Shown here: positions 38,401 through 49,258 of the stretch, piece after piece
How positions within the stretch are numbered: position 1 is the first letter of the stretch
How the letters are laid out: each line of letters opens with the position of its first letter
Source of the DNA: Dillenia suffruticosa
Taxonomy: Eukaryota > Streptophyta > Magnoliopsida > Dilleniales > Dilleniaceae
Assembly (NCBI GenBank): GCA_033439265.1
Contig: JAVTVX010000031.1
Location: 14,297,001 to 14,361,000 of the forward strand
Length of the DNA: 64,000 nucleotides
Direction: 5' to 3'
Program-made: the position numbers and the translations under genes
Notes under the pieces: model-generated
The model's database searches: none
Told to the model about the DNA's origin: nothing
The model's input: only the letters and a program-made list of their open reading frames with translations

Positions 38401-41400
38401 GATGCAGTTACCTCTTCTGTGGGATGAATATGTGGTTGCAATGAGGGAAAGGTTTGAAACTAATCCTCATGACGACACAGAAGATTTTAAACAACTGCAA
38501 CACCACGGAACAGTAGTCGAGTACACAGACACTTTGATGCTTTGCAAACAAAGCAAAGGTAGATGATTCACAATGCATAGGCTTATTCTTAGGAGGGTTG
38601 CAGGAGCATATTACGATTCCCATGAAGGAGCCAGGCCCAAATGCTTACATGAAGCATACGCACTTGCAAAGGTATATAGCCACAGCCTCCTACTTACCCT
38701 GTTGCTTTCCCAAAACCCAATAGACCTCATGCAATACTGAACATACAAGTACCGGTCAGTGAAATTCAAGTCTAATTCAAGGCCTTCATGTAGAAACAAC
38801 CCTCTGCTGTTACCTGCATCCCTATCTAGACCCCACATGACCCCATTCAGGCCATCACTCGGGACCAATTTCCCTAGGACTGCCACAGGGGATACATTTG
38901 GAAGCACAAAGAGGGCAGTTGATGTGGATGAGAGAAGGGCAAAAGGGTTATGTTTTTATTGTGATGAGAAGATTGTGCCTGTGCCAAAGGAGATAATTGT
39001 ACTCCATAATTTGGAGTATGTTGGTGGGGATGAAGGACAAGGGGATGACACTCTCTATGAAATGGAGGTTGACAGTGAGTTGCCACCATTGATATCACTC
39101 AATTCTATCCATGGGGACAGCAGCTGCCCAACAATGAAAGTGGGGGGAATGATTAAGAAGAGGCCTGTTTATATGCTTCTAGACTCGGGTTCATATAACT
39201 CCTTAGATGCATCCGCAGCAAAATGGTTGGGGTGCAAGATAAGAAGGGTTGAGCCACTTATGGCTGAAGTATCTAATGGAACAAGATTGGAGATAAAAGC
39301 AATAAGCAGAAGGCTGAAATGGACTATTCAGGATCTTACTTTCATAGCAGATTTCTTTGTGGTTCCACTGGGCAATTATGAAGTTGGCATTGGAGGTACA
39401 TTGGTTGAAGGCTTTGGGGAACATTGTGTGGGATTTCAGCAAGCTGACCATGCAGATTTTGCACCAAGGTAGGACAGTAGTGATTGAGGGAACAGGGGAA
39501 GTCAAGTGCAGGGTTACCTCTGGCAAGCAATTGGCTAGGCTTCTCAACAATTCTTCTGTTGTAGCAGCTATACAAATTTGCACTATGACAATATCTAATG
39601 TGGAGCAGGAACAGGAAAATGAACTGATGTTGAGCAAAGTCCACTCCACCATAGCCACGTTTTGACTTGCTTTACAGATGTGTTTAGAGCCCCTAAGAAG
39701 TTGCCTCCCACCCATGAGACAGACTATTATAACCATTGAAGGAAGAGGCCAATCACATCAAGTTGAGGCCTCGCCAGTGCCCCAGTAACCAGAAAACTAT
39801 TATAGAAGGGTTGATTGATCAGGTGTTGCAAGAAGGTATCATCTGACCAAGCCATAGTCCTTATGCATCCCTGGTGGTACCAGTTGGGCGGGCGGGGGGG
39901 GGGGGGAAAGGATGGGTCTTGGAGGCTCTGTGTTGACTACCGCAAGTTAAATAACCAGGCTGTGAAGGACAAGTTTCCAATTCCACTTATAGAGGACCCC
40001 CATAGCCAAGCTGGCCTCAAGATTGGATTTCAAATTGGACCTCAGCGCAGCTATCATCAGATCAGAGTCAGCACTCAGGACATGCCAAAAGACTGCATCC
40101 ATCGGCATTATGAGTTCCTTGTGTTGCCCTTTGGGCTCACAAATGCTCCATTGACATTCCAGGCTTTGATGAAAAATATTTTTAAACCTTTTTTGAGGAG
40201 GTTTGTTTTAGTATTTTTTTATGATACACTAGTGTATGGTGTTGAAATGAAGGCGAATTAGGGATCCTCTTTGTAAGCCATCAAAGGGACAGATTTTTCC
40301 TGTTTTAAGTCCAGTCTGTCCAGCCCATTTAGGGACCCAAATTGTGCCCCAAATGGGCTCCGCCTGTGGGCACCTGCTGGGTCCTTTAGGATCCAGACCT
40401 TTTCATCTCAAAGGGGCCCATAAAGGGCCCCAACAGCTCCTTCAAGGAGCTGCTGGGTCTGCCCCAACGGCTTGTAAAATCTAGCCATTGGGGACAGCCC
40501 CAACGGCCAGAAAAGGAGAGGGCAGTGCCCTCTCCATTCTCTTTTTTCTCTTTAGCTCTCTCTCTCCTCTTTCTCTATAAATAGGGCTTCTAGTGGCTCT
40601 TTGAAGGCATGAAAAAATGCTCACAAGTTGTATGCAAATTCTCTCAAAATATCAATGATATTCTGAATTTTTATTCAAAGTATTTTGTACATTTGTTTTG
40701 CACAATTCAACATATGGTCAAACATGGGAGGAGCATCTGAGGCATTTGGAGAAGGTTTTGGCTGTACTAAGGCCACTACAGTACCACAGAGGGTGTGGTC
40801 ACCGACGCTAGGAAAATAGAAGCAATTCAGCAATGGCCTCAACCGGGTGAAACAGCTCAGGAGTTTCCTTGGTCTTGAAGGGCATTATATGAGGATCATC
40901 CAAGGATTTGGGCTGATGAGCAGGCCATTGACACCACTACTCAAGAAGGATGGATTCAGATGGACTGAAGAGGCTACATAGGCTTTTGAAATGCTGAAGC
41001 ATTCATTAAGCTCAACTCCGGTGCTGGCATTACCTAATTTCGCTAAGGCTTTTGTCATTGAGACTGCTGCCTCTGGCATTCGGATCAGAGCAGTATTGAC
41101 CCAAGAAAGGCACCCCACTGCCTTCATAAGCAAGGCCTCATCTCCTGCATTCCAGTCTCTATCTATCTACGAGAAAGACATGCTGGCTATACTAGTGGCT
41201 GTCAAAAAGTGGCATCATTACTTGCTGGGAGATCATTTCATTATCCTCAATGATTATCAGCCTCTCAGATACCTCATGAGTCAAAGAATAAATACAAGAT
41301 TTCAACAACTTAGGTTGATGAAAATACTCCCCAATGACTTTGAGGTGGTGTAGAAAGAGGGAAGGGAGAATACAAGTGCAGATGCACTGTCAAAAGCACC

Positions 41401-44400
41401 CCATTCAGAGCTTATGGCTCTTCACACCTATAATGTTCAACCAGAGCTATAATCACAGATCAAGGCTAGTTATGAAGCTTCACCAAAGCTACAGCAGCTG
41501 ATCAAGGAGCTGATTGCAGACCTTTCCAAGCAACTATTGATCAGAAAAGGCAAGGTGAAGGTAGGGCCTGATTCAGAACTCAGAAAAGGCATCCTACAAA
41601 CTTATCATGACAGTCCAATTGGAAGGCATTCTGGAGTTAGAGCTACTACCAAAAGAATTGAAGGCTTGTTTTATTGGAAGGTCATGCTGCGAGAAATCAG
41701 AGAACATGTTAGAAATTGTTAAATTTGTCAAAGTTCCAAGGCTGATTCACCAGGCTGTTGCAATCTCTGCGTATACAAACCCATTCCATGGAATTCATTT
41801 TCAGTGGACTTTATCGTTGGGCTACCAAATCTTCAGGTAAATCTGTCATTTGGGTTATTGTGGTTACTTTCAGTCTATTCCCCCCCCCCCCCCCCCGCGA
41901 GAAAAAAAATACATTGCAACTACCTTCATGCAATTGTTCATGGACACTCCATATAAACTTCATGGGCTGTTCTGAGGAGTTGGTGGACAGGACCTTGGTG
42001 GCAAGGTAGAATGCAATCAAGCTCCTAGACTCCCATCTGAAAAAGACTCAAGAAGTAATGAAGGAGTTGGCAGACAACAAGAGGAGTGATAGGACTTCTG
42101 AAGTTGCTGAGTGGGTCTGGTTAAAACTACAATTATATAAGCAGCCATCCCTCTCTCATTCCCACTTTTACAAGCTCTCTCTCAAGTTTTTTGGCCCTCA
42201 CCAAGGTAGGTCCAGTAGCCTGTACACTACAGACACCATCCAGTTCTTATCTACACATCACATTTCACGTATCACAGTTGAAGAAATACTATGTTCCAAC
42301 CTAACCACTATAGCTCCTGATACTTTACCAACAATGGATACAACTGATGAGTTGCAATATGAGCTGGTAGCCATCTTACATAGACACATGCTGAAGAGAG
42401 GGAACGCAGCTGAAACTAAGTTTTAGTGAAATGAGCAAGTGGTTGAAAGCATGAAGCTACTTGGGAATTTCTCCAGAATTTGCAGGCCAGGTTCCCAAAT
42501 TTCTGTCCTTGAGGACAAGGACAGTCTAAGGTGGAAGGACTGCAAGGCATATAAAGATGGAGATATTTTCAGCAGCGTAAGGAAGAACAGAAGTGTTTAC
42601 AGATTCAGAGTTGGAAAAGGAAAAGAGTCAACAAGGGTTGCCATTTATAGAGTTAGAAAGTGCTGTCATCTGGTGAAGTGAGCCCCTAGGGCACATCGTT
42701 TTTGTGTTTTCTTATGTCTGCATTTTTTGGATCTAAAGAGCCTTCAAGCGCATCGTTTTCATGTCATAGAGTCTAATTGTGTGTTTGTTATTGTTGCACT
42801 TGGGAGTCTGTGCAAGCCAATCGTTTACAAGGGTACTCTCTCTCTCTCTCTCTCTCACAGTGATAAGATTAAAGCAACATGATATGATTTCAAGAACTGA
42901 CAAGTGGATATTGAGAAGAAAATTTGGAAAAACATCAAGAAACACATGTATTAAGAAATTATTAAGAGCGGAAATTGAAGGCATCAAACGATCTTGGCAG
43001 TACAGCACAAGACAAAAGCAAAGAGACTTTTTAGAGCCAATTAGGCTCAAAATTAACATATAGAATGCTGATCAACATATCAACAACAACAAACAACAAC
43101 AAACAACAACAAACTGCGCCTTTATCCCAACGATTAGGGGTTGGCCATTTGAGAGACAAATTTGGAGATGATTAAAAAATAAATAAATACATAAAAATAA
43201 AAAAAAAATAAAAAATAAATAGTAAAATAAATTAAAATAAAATAGTAAAAAATAAAACAAAAATAAAACAAAAATAAATAAATAGATAAATATATAAATG
43301 AATATCTAAAATACGTTGGTTTAATTTGTGTAAATTCTTCTACGCCACTCATGTCTATCAAAAGCCATCTTCTCGTCTAAATATTTCACTTTCATGTCTT
43401 TATGTATCCTAAACAAAAATTGTTTTAAACACGAGTTCATTAAAGAGTGCATTATTTGTCAACTAGACATTACTCATCCAAACAGAGAAATGAACATAGA
43501 TTCCAAATCAAGATGGACCCAAAACAGCAGTTAGGTAGTGATGGCATACAAATACCAAGTAAGAGAGAAGGTCTCATAATTTGCCATGAGAATAGCCACG
43601 CTGCTGATATAATGCTAACCATCTAAGAACAAAGTGCCCGTGATAATAAAGGTACAGGTGTCCAGATGTCAAAAAGCAAGGTCAGGAGAAGAGCAAGGGA
43701 GAGGACTTAGAACAAGATGGTTTGGTCATATGCAACAAGGACTAGGAAGTGCAAAGGCGAGGAGTATTAGGGGAAAAAAAAGATCCAAGACATAGGTTAA
43801 AAGGAAATGTGACAAGGCAGTAAACACAATGTGTGTACCTACAAAGAAATGCGGCACCAAAGGTAGAGGATTGAGATTAGATAATGCCTGAGAAGAAGCT
43901 TAGAACATGCTAAATAGTCATTTACAATAAATTGCATGCATAACCAATGGACTGTTGGACAGATTTTACCCATACCGTTCCCCTTGGCACAGGTCCGGGG
44001 TTCAACACATCCCGCACTGCTCAAATGTAAAAGGAAAACAAAAGGGTTCACATACCTTAATTGGATTTTCAGGGGCTTTAGAGGAGCAACGATTTTTCTG
44101 CCTCACAAAAATCTGCAATACAAGTACCAAATGTCATATGCAGAAACTGCTCAAGTAGCACAGTAATGTGGATAAACTAAAGTAAGTTTCTTTTGGCCCC
44201 CAGGGTTTTCCCTCATGCAAGAGGTTGGCCCAACTCAAAATACTAGCATCTGTGTCATCATTTGCATCGCATTGTTTGAGCGTGTCACTTTAACCATAAA
44301 AGTATTCAATGTTATGAAATATCTGAGAAGCCTTGCCAAAATATTATTTTGCCTCTTACATATGTTTGTTGCTTTGACCTGTGAGTTCGTGAGTGAGAGA

Positions 44401-47400
44401 CAAAAGAAATCTTGATTTAGGCCACAATGAGAAGAACACCACCATTTTTACATTGAAGGAACACCAAGCGCAGTGGCAAGTCTTATGACTTCAACAAACA
44501 GCCATGTGATCACTGCATGTGCAGTGGGCTTCTTGCGCAAAGGCTGAAGTGCACCACATGCATGGCCTGATCATGCAATAGCACATGCATTACTCATGTA
44601 ATCCCTATGATAAACAAATTAATTTCCTTGTTATCAGGAGAAAAAATACCAGACTAACTATAACCGGCTAATTACATGTTGAGATAAAGCTTCATCAATG
44701 ATCACAGCAAGATGTAGGGACACAAGAATGCCAGAATGGGACCCTATTTTTCAGAGCTTGGACTACAGGAATTCAGCTTTTGAGGCAAAAAAAGGAAACC
44801 AGTGTATGACCGTCTATTTGGACTTTATCCATGAGTAATTAAATGGCATAGAAAGAAATGGCCATAAGGCACAACCTTTATCCAAAAGATACGGTTTGAC
44901 AGCTAATATTGAATGCAAGTTTCAATTAAGAAGCCAAATACAAAGAGGCATTAGTGTGTTCTTTAGTCTCTTTTCAAGGAGATTGCGTCTTTTAAAATTT
45001 AAATTTTAGCAGACAAGAAAATGACCAGGAATCGGAAAAGTTCTTCAACTTCTTTGAATTCCTGCAGGGTGTCAAGGTGGATTTAGATAGGAAAGACACA
45101 GTGGTTTGGAGGGGACAGCCCAGATGAACTTTTGACGTGAAGAGATACTACAATTGCTTACATCGAACTATAAAGATGAGGAGAGGGATTCTTTTCCTTT
45201 GAAGTTTATCTGAAAATTGCTTTGCCGTCCAAGGGATGGGAGTCGACTTGGGAAGAATTCTCATTTCAGATACTCGCCGAAAAGAGATCCATTGTTTTGG
45301 TATATATGTGTTTGTTATACAAAAGAGAGCTTCAGCTGTGGATTACTTGCTTTTGCATTGCACATGGGCTCTGTCTCTCTTTTGCAATATGTTGGGCATC
45401 TTCAAGCTCTATAATAAGCGGGCTGTGGGCTTGGAGTAACGTGATGGTTTCTATAACGAGGAGGAGTCATCCAGATGCTTCCTTTGGCCATCATTCGGTT
45501 GGTTTGAACAGAAAGAAATGGAAGAGCTTTTTAGGGAGTGGAGAATGAAATGTTTATGTTTTTGGTTGAAGACAAGGTTTTGAAATGCTTTGTGGATATA
45601 GTTGGTTTGATCGACTCTTTTTCATTCTAGTCCCTTTGGTCGAGCACTTCCTTGGTGCTTCCTTGATTTTTGTGTTCCTTTTATTGTGCATAAAATTATT
45701 TCTTTTTTGAAAGAAAGAGAGAGCAGCACAAGATGTGGGTTTTTGACATATTAACTATTTTAGGAATATAATTAATCAAAGGAAAAGATGACTGTTTGAT
45801 TTCAATATGCAATGTCCGGTAGAAATTACCTGATGCTTTGATTTGCAAGGTAGGAAGCGCTGTTGAATCAACTTCCAATCTGTATTATACTCCATCATGC
45901 CCAGTGCTAGTAATCTGCTTTGACAGAAGACCTCATAATTAGAAAAGCAGTAATACAAATGAAAGTGGGCCATACTTGGACAAAGGTAAGACAACTGGGA
46001 GTTCAAAAGGAAAATCAGTGTGAAAGGGCAGTAAGGGAAACCAGTTGATGCAAAATGGCAAACGACTAACAGCAGCAACTAGTCAATTATCAGATCAGTA
46101 AGTTTTAAGTTGTACTCGGTACAACGACTTGAAAAGATTCCCCTATATGCCTCAGCTACGAAAGACAAGAAAGAAGCTAAAAAAACTATCTTATAGGAGG
46201 ATTTTGCTCTTTGAAGATCAGGGTGTACTTCTCTAACCGAATGCACAGTAAGACTGCCATTCTAGCCCATTTCCAAATTGTCCCCCACACCCTTTTGCCT
46301 ACCCAAACAATTAAGTTTCATTGAAAAATAAAAGTGAAAAATCTTCCCACCTTCTAGAAAGGCAAGAACTCCCCAAAGGTATAAAAAAGCCCATTCCATA
46401 AGGTAATTTCAAGCGACATCACACAAATAAGGGAATAAGTGAATAGATATGTTTGGAAGGCCACTGTTGGAGATTGTTTTGATGTCGTGATTTCCTAGAA
46501 ATCATTTGACTCAGATTGAATGTGACGGCTTCTAAATTCAAGAATATTAATACCACATGAATTTCGCATGTATTACTTTGGGCACCGATATTGTCATAGA
46601 CTGATACTCTCCTATTTATGGAAAGTATAGATGTGAAAAAATAAGTACAAATTCTATGGAAACAATTTTCTGCAGACATTTAATCTATTCAAGAGTTGCC
46701 CTGTTAAGCATTGCTAAGCAATCCACCTGTGTTTGATTCCTGGTTAATTACTTAAAGAAGTGCTACTTCATACTATTATGAAATTATGGATGATATGAGT
46801 TACTTTAAGTCATTTGGCATAAATAGATTCCTATAAGCCACTATCATTCAGCATGAGGAAAAATTTGTCCAAACGGATAAGCTATGGAAAATTCACATGT
46901 ATAACTCTGCCTTTGTCAGCACAGTGAAAGGGGATGCCATGTGCGACACCTTGTGTATCTTAACAAATGACGCTCTTATCAGTGTCCATAAGCAATAAAA
47001 CATAAAAGAAACATGAAAGAAATCTGTTAATCTGCAAAACTTTAATGCAGACTATCTCTATTTACTCTGCATCACTGTAAAACAAGATGGGAAGCAGGTT
47101 TCACCCTTTTTATCAACAAAAAAGAAAAGCACAATGTTTGCAAGATATTGCAAGCAAATAATTTCGGACAAAGTAGGCCATGACCATATCCATTATAACA
47201 TAGTAAAAATTGGCCCTAGAAGATTGACAGGCTTTGCACTTAATGGAGGTGTTCCAATATCACCATCACCATAATGTCTTGCAGCCTGTTGTCGGATGCA
47301 TATCAGCTGTAACAGCCATTATGCCTCTTGAAACAAGAGGATTCGATCATGGTGGCGGCCAATACAGGTGTCAAATGAAGCATAGATTTTTCCATTTAAT

Positions 47401-49258
47401 GCAATCACTACTGCATAAGAGGTTGCATCCAAACATCATCTAAAGGTGTCAGATTAAGCATATTGATTATGTAAAATGCAAATGATATTTCAGAGATATC
47501 ATAGATTCTTAGGGGAATTATTCTGAGCATCAAGAATATATATAAAAAAATACCATAAATGAGTAGCAAGTAGCCCAGAAATTTAGGAATTGATGTGCTC
47601 GAAGGCAAACGCACCAAAAGGGAAAAAAATTATATGTTTTTTACTCACTCATCCTCTGAATCTGTGAAGAGCACCCTGTTCGCAACAGGCATTGGGGGAT
47701 GCTTATGAGGATATAGTGCTGGATTGAAGAGCGAAAGAAATCTCTCAGCTAGCTTGGCAATTTCTTTTGGAACAGGAGCAACTGGTTGCTTCTTAGCACT
47801 CTCTACAATTGCAGCAGCCAATGACTTCTTGGGTAATTGTTGGCTTTGTGGAGATTTTGGAATGGGGTAAGACCAGGCAGCAGTTTCTGAAAAAACTACA
47901 TCATCAGCTCCACTGCACGAGGGGACACGAGGAAGGGGGAAAAGTGGCTGCCTATCAATCTGAAAACCAGAAGCTGATCCCACTTGGCGTCTATAAAGCT
48001 CCTGCATAGCTGGAAATAAGTAAATACAAGCACATTAGTATGACAAATATAAGATGAAAACCCAAGAAGGCAGGAGAAAAAGAAAAACACCAAATTGTGG
48101 CATACCAGCCGAAACATCATCCATATAACCCTGAACTAAATGAAGAGAAGCCACATCCCAAATGGAAGGACTTGGACCAGGTCGGTCACATTGACGAAGC
48201 ATCTCACAAATTAATTCCTGGACTTGGTTCGCAATGTATCTTTTAGAAGAGTCAACAACTGAAAGAGTGAACACCTGCATAAGAAGTTGAACATGCTCGT
48301 GAATTAAACCACGCAACTCGGCTTTCTGATGCTGACTAAACCCATGAATAAAACCATCCTGCAGTGCTGAAACTTGAAAATGGGGAATAACACCACCTGG
48401 ACAAGATAAAGGTCCAGTAGGAAAATTAGGCACTATTGGCACCAATGGACGCAGCCGCCTATCTACATGCCCCAAAACCTTCTTCTTGCCACCACTATCC
48501 AATGCCTTTTCCCGTCTATTCTGCCTAGTTTCTGGCCGCCTCTCTTCTTGACTCTCAATTCTAATATTGTCATCCGGATCACTCTCAAGCGCCTCCTCAA
48601 TTTCCATCTCAAAATCAGCATCATTATCATCATCATCATCATCACAATTTCCTTCACCTTCTGCATCTTTTCCCTCCCCATCAGGATCCAACAAGACAGC
48701 TGCCAAAAACTTCCTATACTCCTCCTCATCATCCGCATTTTGAAAATCATCCTCATCATCCGTCTCTTGGAGAAACGTTTCGAGCTCATCTAGCGTAAAA
48801 CTAGCAAGCGAATACCGTGCCCTAGTTCTCCTACATATTGCATCATCATCATCATCATCATCATCATCAATGACCGAATCTACCAGATTATTCCCAATTC
48901 TCGTCACATTGTTCAATTCCCCATGCACATTATTATTATCATTAACAACCTCAATCGCATTACTAGAATTTAAAATAGAATTAGGGTTACTCACAACCTC
49001 AAGAACAACGTTGTCATTTGTATTCAATTCTTTCTCCTTCTCACTATTTACAGTCACAATCTCATCAATTTCACGATTGTGTTTAACATTATCCGATTCG
49101 TTATACAAATTAGGGTTTTGTACACTTTCGACAACACCAGAATCAATACCTTCGGTTTCTGAGCTAAGACTTGAAGATGCTTCGACTGAAAGCGTTTCTT
49201 TGTGGAATGGATTGAAGTCGACGTCTTCCTCCGACGAACTCTCACCGCTCTCCGCCAT
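32430..49258 (-). CDS. GON-4-like SANT/Myb-type nuclear protein (8 coding exons)
   Basis: Exons, 5' to 3': 49258-48106, 48009-47649, 45914-45830, 44112-44056, 36868-36809, 36706-36485, 35517-34030, 32861-32430. Each junction has GT/AG signals and phases join to 3,858 nt, 1,285 residues. Residues 1-240 are very acidic, with nine Asp at 131-139. Next comes a conserved helical block (about 265-385) containing HEHVQLLMQVF, as in GON-4-like proteins. Exons 3-6 give the LLALGMMEYNTDW segment and a SANT/homeodomain-like fold (about 562-625) with LDWMSIWKHVVPHRDPSLLP and QWRIALGTQKSYK. The rest is Ser/Asn-rich and probably disordered, with an acidic patch near 1,120 and a basic tail (PPRKSRKR) that may be nuclear localising. 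Family members are taken to be chromatin-associated transcription regulators; the plant function is not something I can state. The start is the first ATG of the exon 1 frame. Confidence 0.88.
32862..34029 (-). other. Intron 7 of the GON-4-like gene
   Basis: The intron contains an AT-rich, A-run region (33,300-33,430) followed at about 33,480-33,660 by a stretch with CCACTCATTCTTATTTAAAG. This resembles the order in the SINE/LINE-tail-like sequence at 43,081-43,420 (A-rich DNA, then CCACTCATGTCTATCAAAAG). It may be a decayed copy of the same kind of element. Confidence 0.35.
35518..36484 (-). other. Intron 6 of the GON-4-like gene
   Basis: No coding exon is seen in these 967 bases. At about 35,865-36,300 there are many GGAAAA/TTTTCC words around a CATTCGGTAACAG sequence, a composition typical of short noncoding plant transposon remnants. 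No clear terminal repeats could be defined. Confidence 0.35.
37883..38003 (+). repeat. Probable 5' LTR remnant
   Basis: This stretch aligns by eye with 42,555-42,691. Shared words include AGATGGAGATA, AGTTAGAAAGTGCTGTC and a CTAGGG end. The copies differ at many positions and indels, implying an old insertion. A further local copy of its end (CTAGGTTTAATCAGACTTTG) recurs at about 38,102. Confidence 0.55.
38230..39472 (+). pseudogene. Chromovirus gag-protease remnant
   Basis: The gag part is broken by stops and frameshifts but keeps a LHEAYALAK segment (about 38,645) and the first half of a zinc knuckle, CFYCDEK (about 38,950). The longest open piece (38,759-39,472, 237 codons) runs into an aspartic protease with the LLDSGS active-site segment at about 39,175-39,192. 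A second zinc-knuckle half (His, Cys) is not evident. Confidence 0.75.
39815..40234 (+). pseudogene. Chromovirus reverse transcriptase, first part
   Basis: The frame contains the RT segment VDYRKLNNQAVKDKFPIPLI (about 39,932) and FGLTNAP (about 40,131). The catalytic aspartate pair is damaged: the usual F-x-D-D reads F-F-Y-D, with Tyr in place of the first Asp, so the enzyme would be inactive. A long G run at about 39,890-39,906 disturbs the upstream part. The frame is interrupted by the solo LTR at 40,240 and continues in phase after 40,717. Confidence 0.85.
40240..40712 (+). mobile_element. Solo LTR nested in the chromovirus (473 bp)
   Basis: The element begins TGTTGAA and ends TTCAACA, a perfect 7-bp inverted terminal repeat of the TG...CA type. 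It is flanked by the exact 5-bp duplication TATGG (40,235-40,239 and 40,713-40,717), the length retroviral-type integrases make. It holds a promoter-like CTATAAATAGGG at about 40,575 and no coding sequence or internal region. It splits the reverse transcriptase frame of the host element. Strand is assigned from the TATA-like sequence. Confidence 0.92.
40718..42540 (+). pseudogene. Chromovirus RT end, RNase H, integrase and chromodomain remnants
   Basis: The RT tail continues directly after the solo LTR. RNase H (40,991-41,353) shows AVLTQERHP, SIYEKDMLAILVAVKKW and YQPLRYLM segments. The integrase zinc finger (41,537-41,735) keeps H...H and C..C spacing around GRHSGVRATTKRI, followed by the start of the catalytic core (FSVDFIVGLP, about 41,795). 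A C run at 41,881-41,896 breaks the frame. The C-terminal part (about 42,095-42,200) ends in FFGPHQ, and 42,340-42,520 has a chromodomain-like tail with ATWEF and LEDKD. Many stops intervene. Confidence 0.8.
42555..42691 (+). repeat. Probable 3' LTR remnant
   Basis: This is the partner of 37,883-38,003 and lies directly after the end of the chromodomain frame, where a 3' LTR is expected. The outer boundary cannot be placed. Confidence 0.55.
43081..43420 (-). mobile_element. SINE/LINE-tail-like fragment ending in (TTG)n
   Basis: Read on the minus strand, the sequence ends with AATCGTTGGGATAAAGGCGC and then a TTGTTGTTTG-type repeat (43,081-43,115). This matches the 3' tail style of Au-type plant SINEs and their LINE partners (ACCCCA...GGGATAAGGCTTTGTTGTTG). 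The remainder, up to about 43,420, is an A/T-rich degraded body. Family assignment is from memory of the tail motif only. Confidence 0.45.
43690..43799 (+). pseudogene. LINE reverse transcriptase C-terminal fragment
   Basis: A short open stretch encodes LRTRWFGHMQQGLGSAKARS followed by a basic tail and a stop. This matches the RLRWFGHVQRR-type segment near the C-terminus of many plant LINE proteins. It is isolated, short and flanked by noncoding DNA. Confidence 0.55.
44113..45829 (-). other. Intron 3 of the GON-4-like gene
   Basis: The intron separates exon 3 (45,914-45,830) from exon 4 (44,112-44,056). It contains a plus-strand LINE remnant (about 44,990-45,710). The rest has no recognised feature. 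Confidence 0.8.
44990..45710 (+). mobile_element. 3'-terminal LINE fragment, antisense in intron 3
   Basis: In one frame there is FEFLQGVKVDLDRKDTVVW followed by a stop and a FDVKRYY segment, matching the region after the reverse transcriptase in plant L1-type LINEs. Further on, in shifted frames, come AVDYLLLHCTWAL (a zf-RVT-like C-terminal motif) and an FGRALP tail. The 5' portion is missing, as is usual for truncated LINE insertions. Confidence 0.6.
45915..47648 (-). other. Intron 2 of the GON-4-like gene
   Basis: There are 1,734 bases with GT/AG ends and no recognised exon or transposon. The small open frames (for example 46,419-46,679 minus) have no visible homology. Confidence 0.7.
48841..48869 (-). 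repeat. Coding trinucleotide repeat for poly-Asp
   Basis: An ATC/CAT run on the plus strand encodes nine consecutive Asp residues (131-139) of the GON-4-like protein. Similar but shorter runs near 48,630-48,650 encode a second Asp-rich stretch. Length variation would leave the frame intact. Confidence 0.85.

Larger units (their letters stand above)
37883..42691 (+). mobile_element. Degenerate Ty3/gypsy chromovirus-type LTR retrotransposon
   Basis: Plus-strand remnants occur in canonical order: gag (about 38,230-38,980), protease (about 39,160-39,330), reverse transcriptase (39,815 to about 40,235 and on after 40,718), RNase H (40,991-41,353), integrase (41,537 to about 42,000) and a chromodomain-like tail (about 42,300-42,540). 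That order (RT before integrase) and the tail mark Ty3/gypsy chromoviruses. Diverged 120-140-base direct repeats flank it at 37,883-38,003 and 42,555-42,691, probably LTR remnants; exact LTR ends and a target duplication were not found. Stops, frameshifts and homopolymer runs show it is dead. It lies antisense in an intron of the GON-4-like gene. Confidence 0.85.
36869..44055 (-). other. Intron 4 of the GON-4-like gene, 7.2 kb
   Basis: The intron separates the 19-codon exon 4 from the 20-codon exon 5. Its size is largely explained by an antisense Ty3/gypsy element (about 37.9-42.7 kb) with a nested solo LTR, followed by SINE- and LINE-like remnants (43.1-43.8 kb). Before the element, 37,640-37,860 is a TTTTCC/GGAAAA-rich noncoding repeat. 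Confidence 0.8.

Noticed and set aside
39203-39736. 177-codon minus-strand ORF
   Set aside because: Antisense shadow of the chromovirus protease region.
48836-48870. CRISPR-like or satellite array
   Set aside because: It is a simple trinucleotide run in coding sequence; there are no spacers, and the window is plant nuclear DNA.
32430-49258. Two separate genes (a C-terminal SANT gene at 32-37 kb and an acidic-protein gene at 44-49 kb)
   Set aside because: Splice phases join exactly across the 7.2-kb intron, and the small exons between supply the continuous conserved segment leading into the SANT region, so one gene is the better model.
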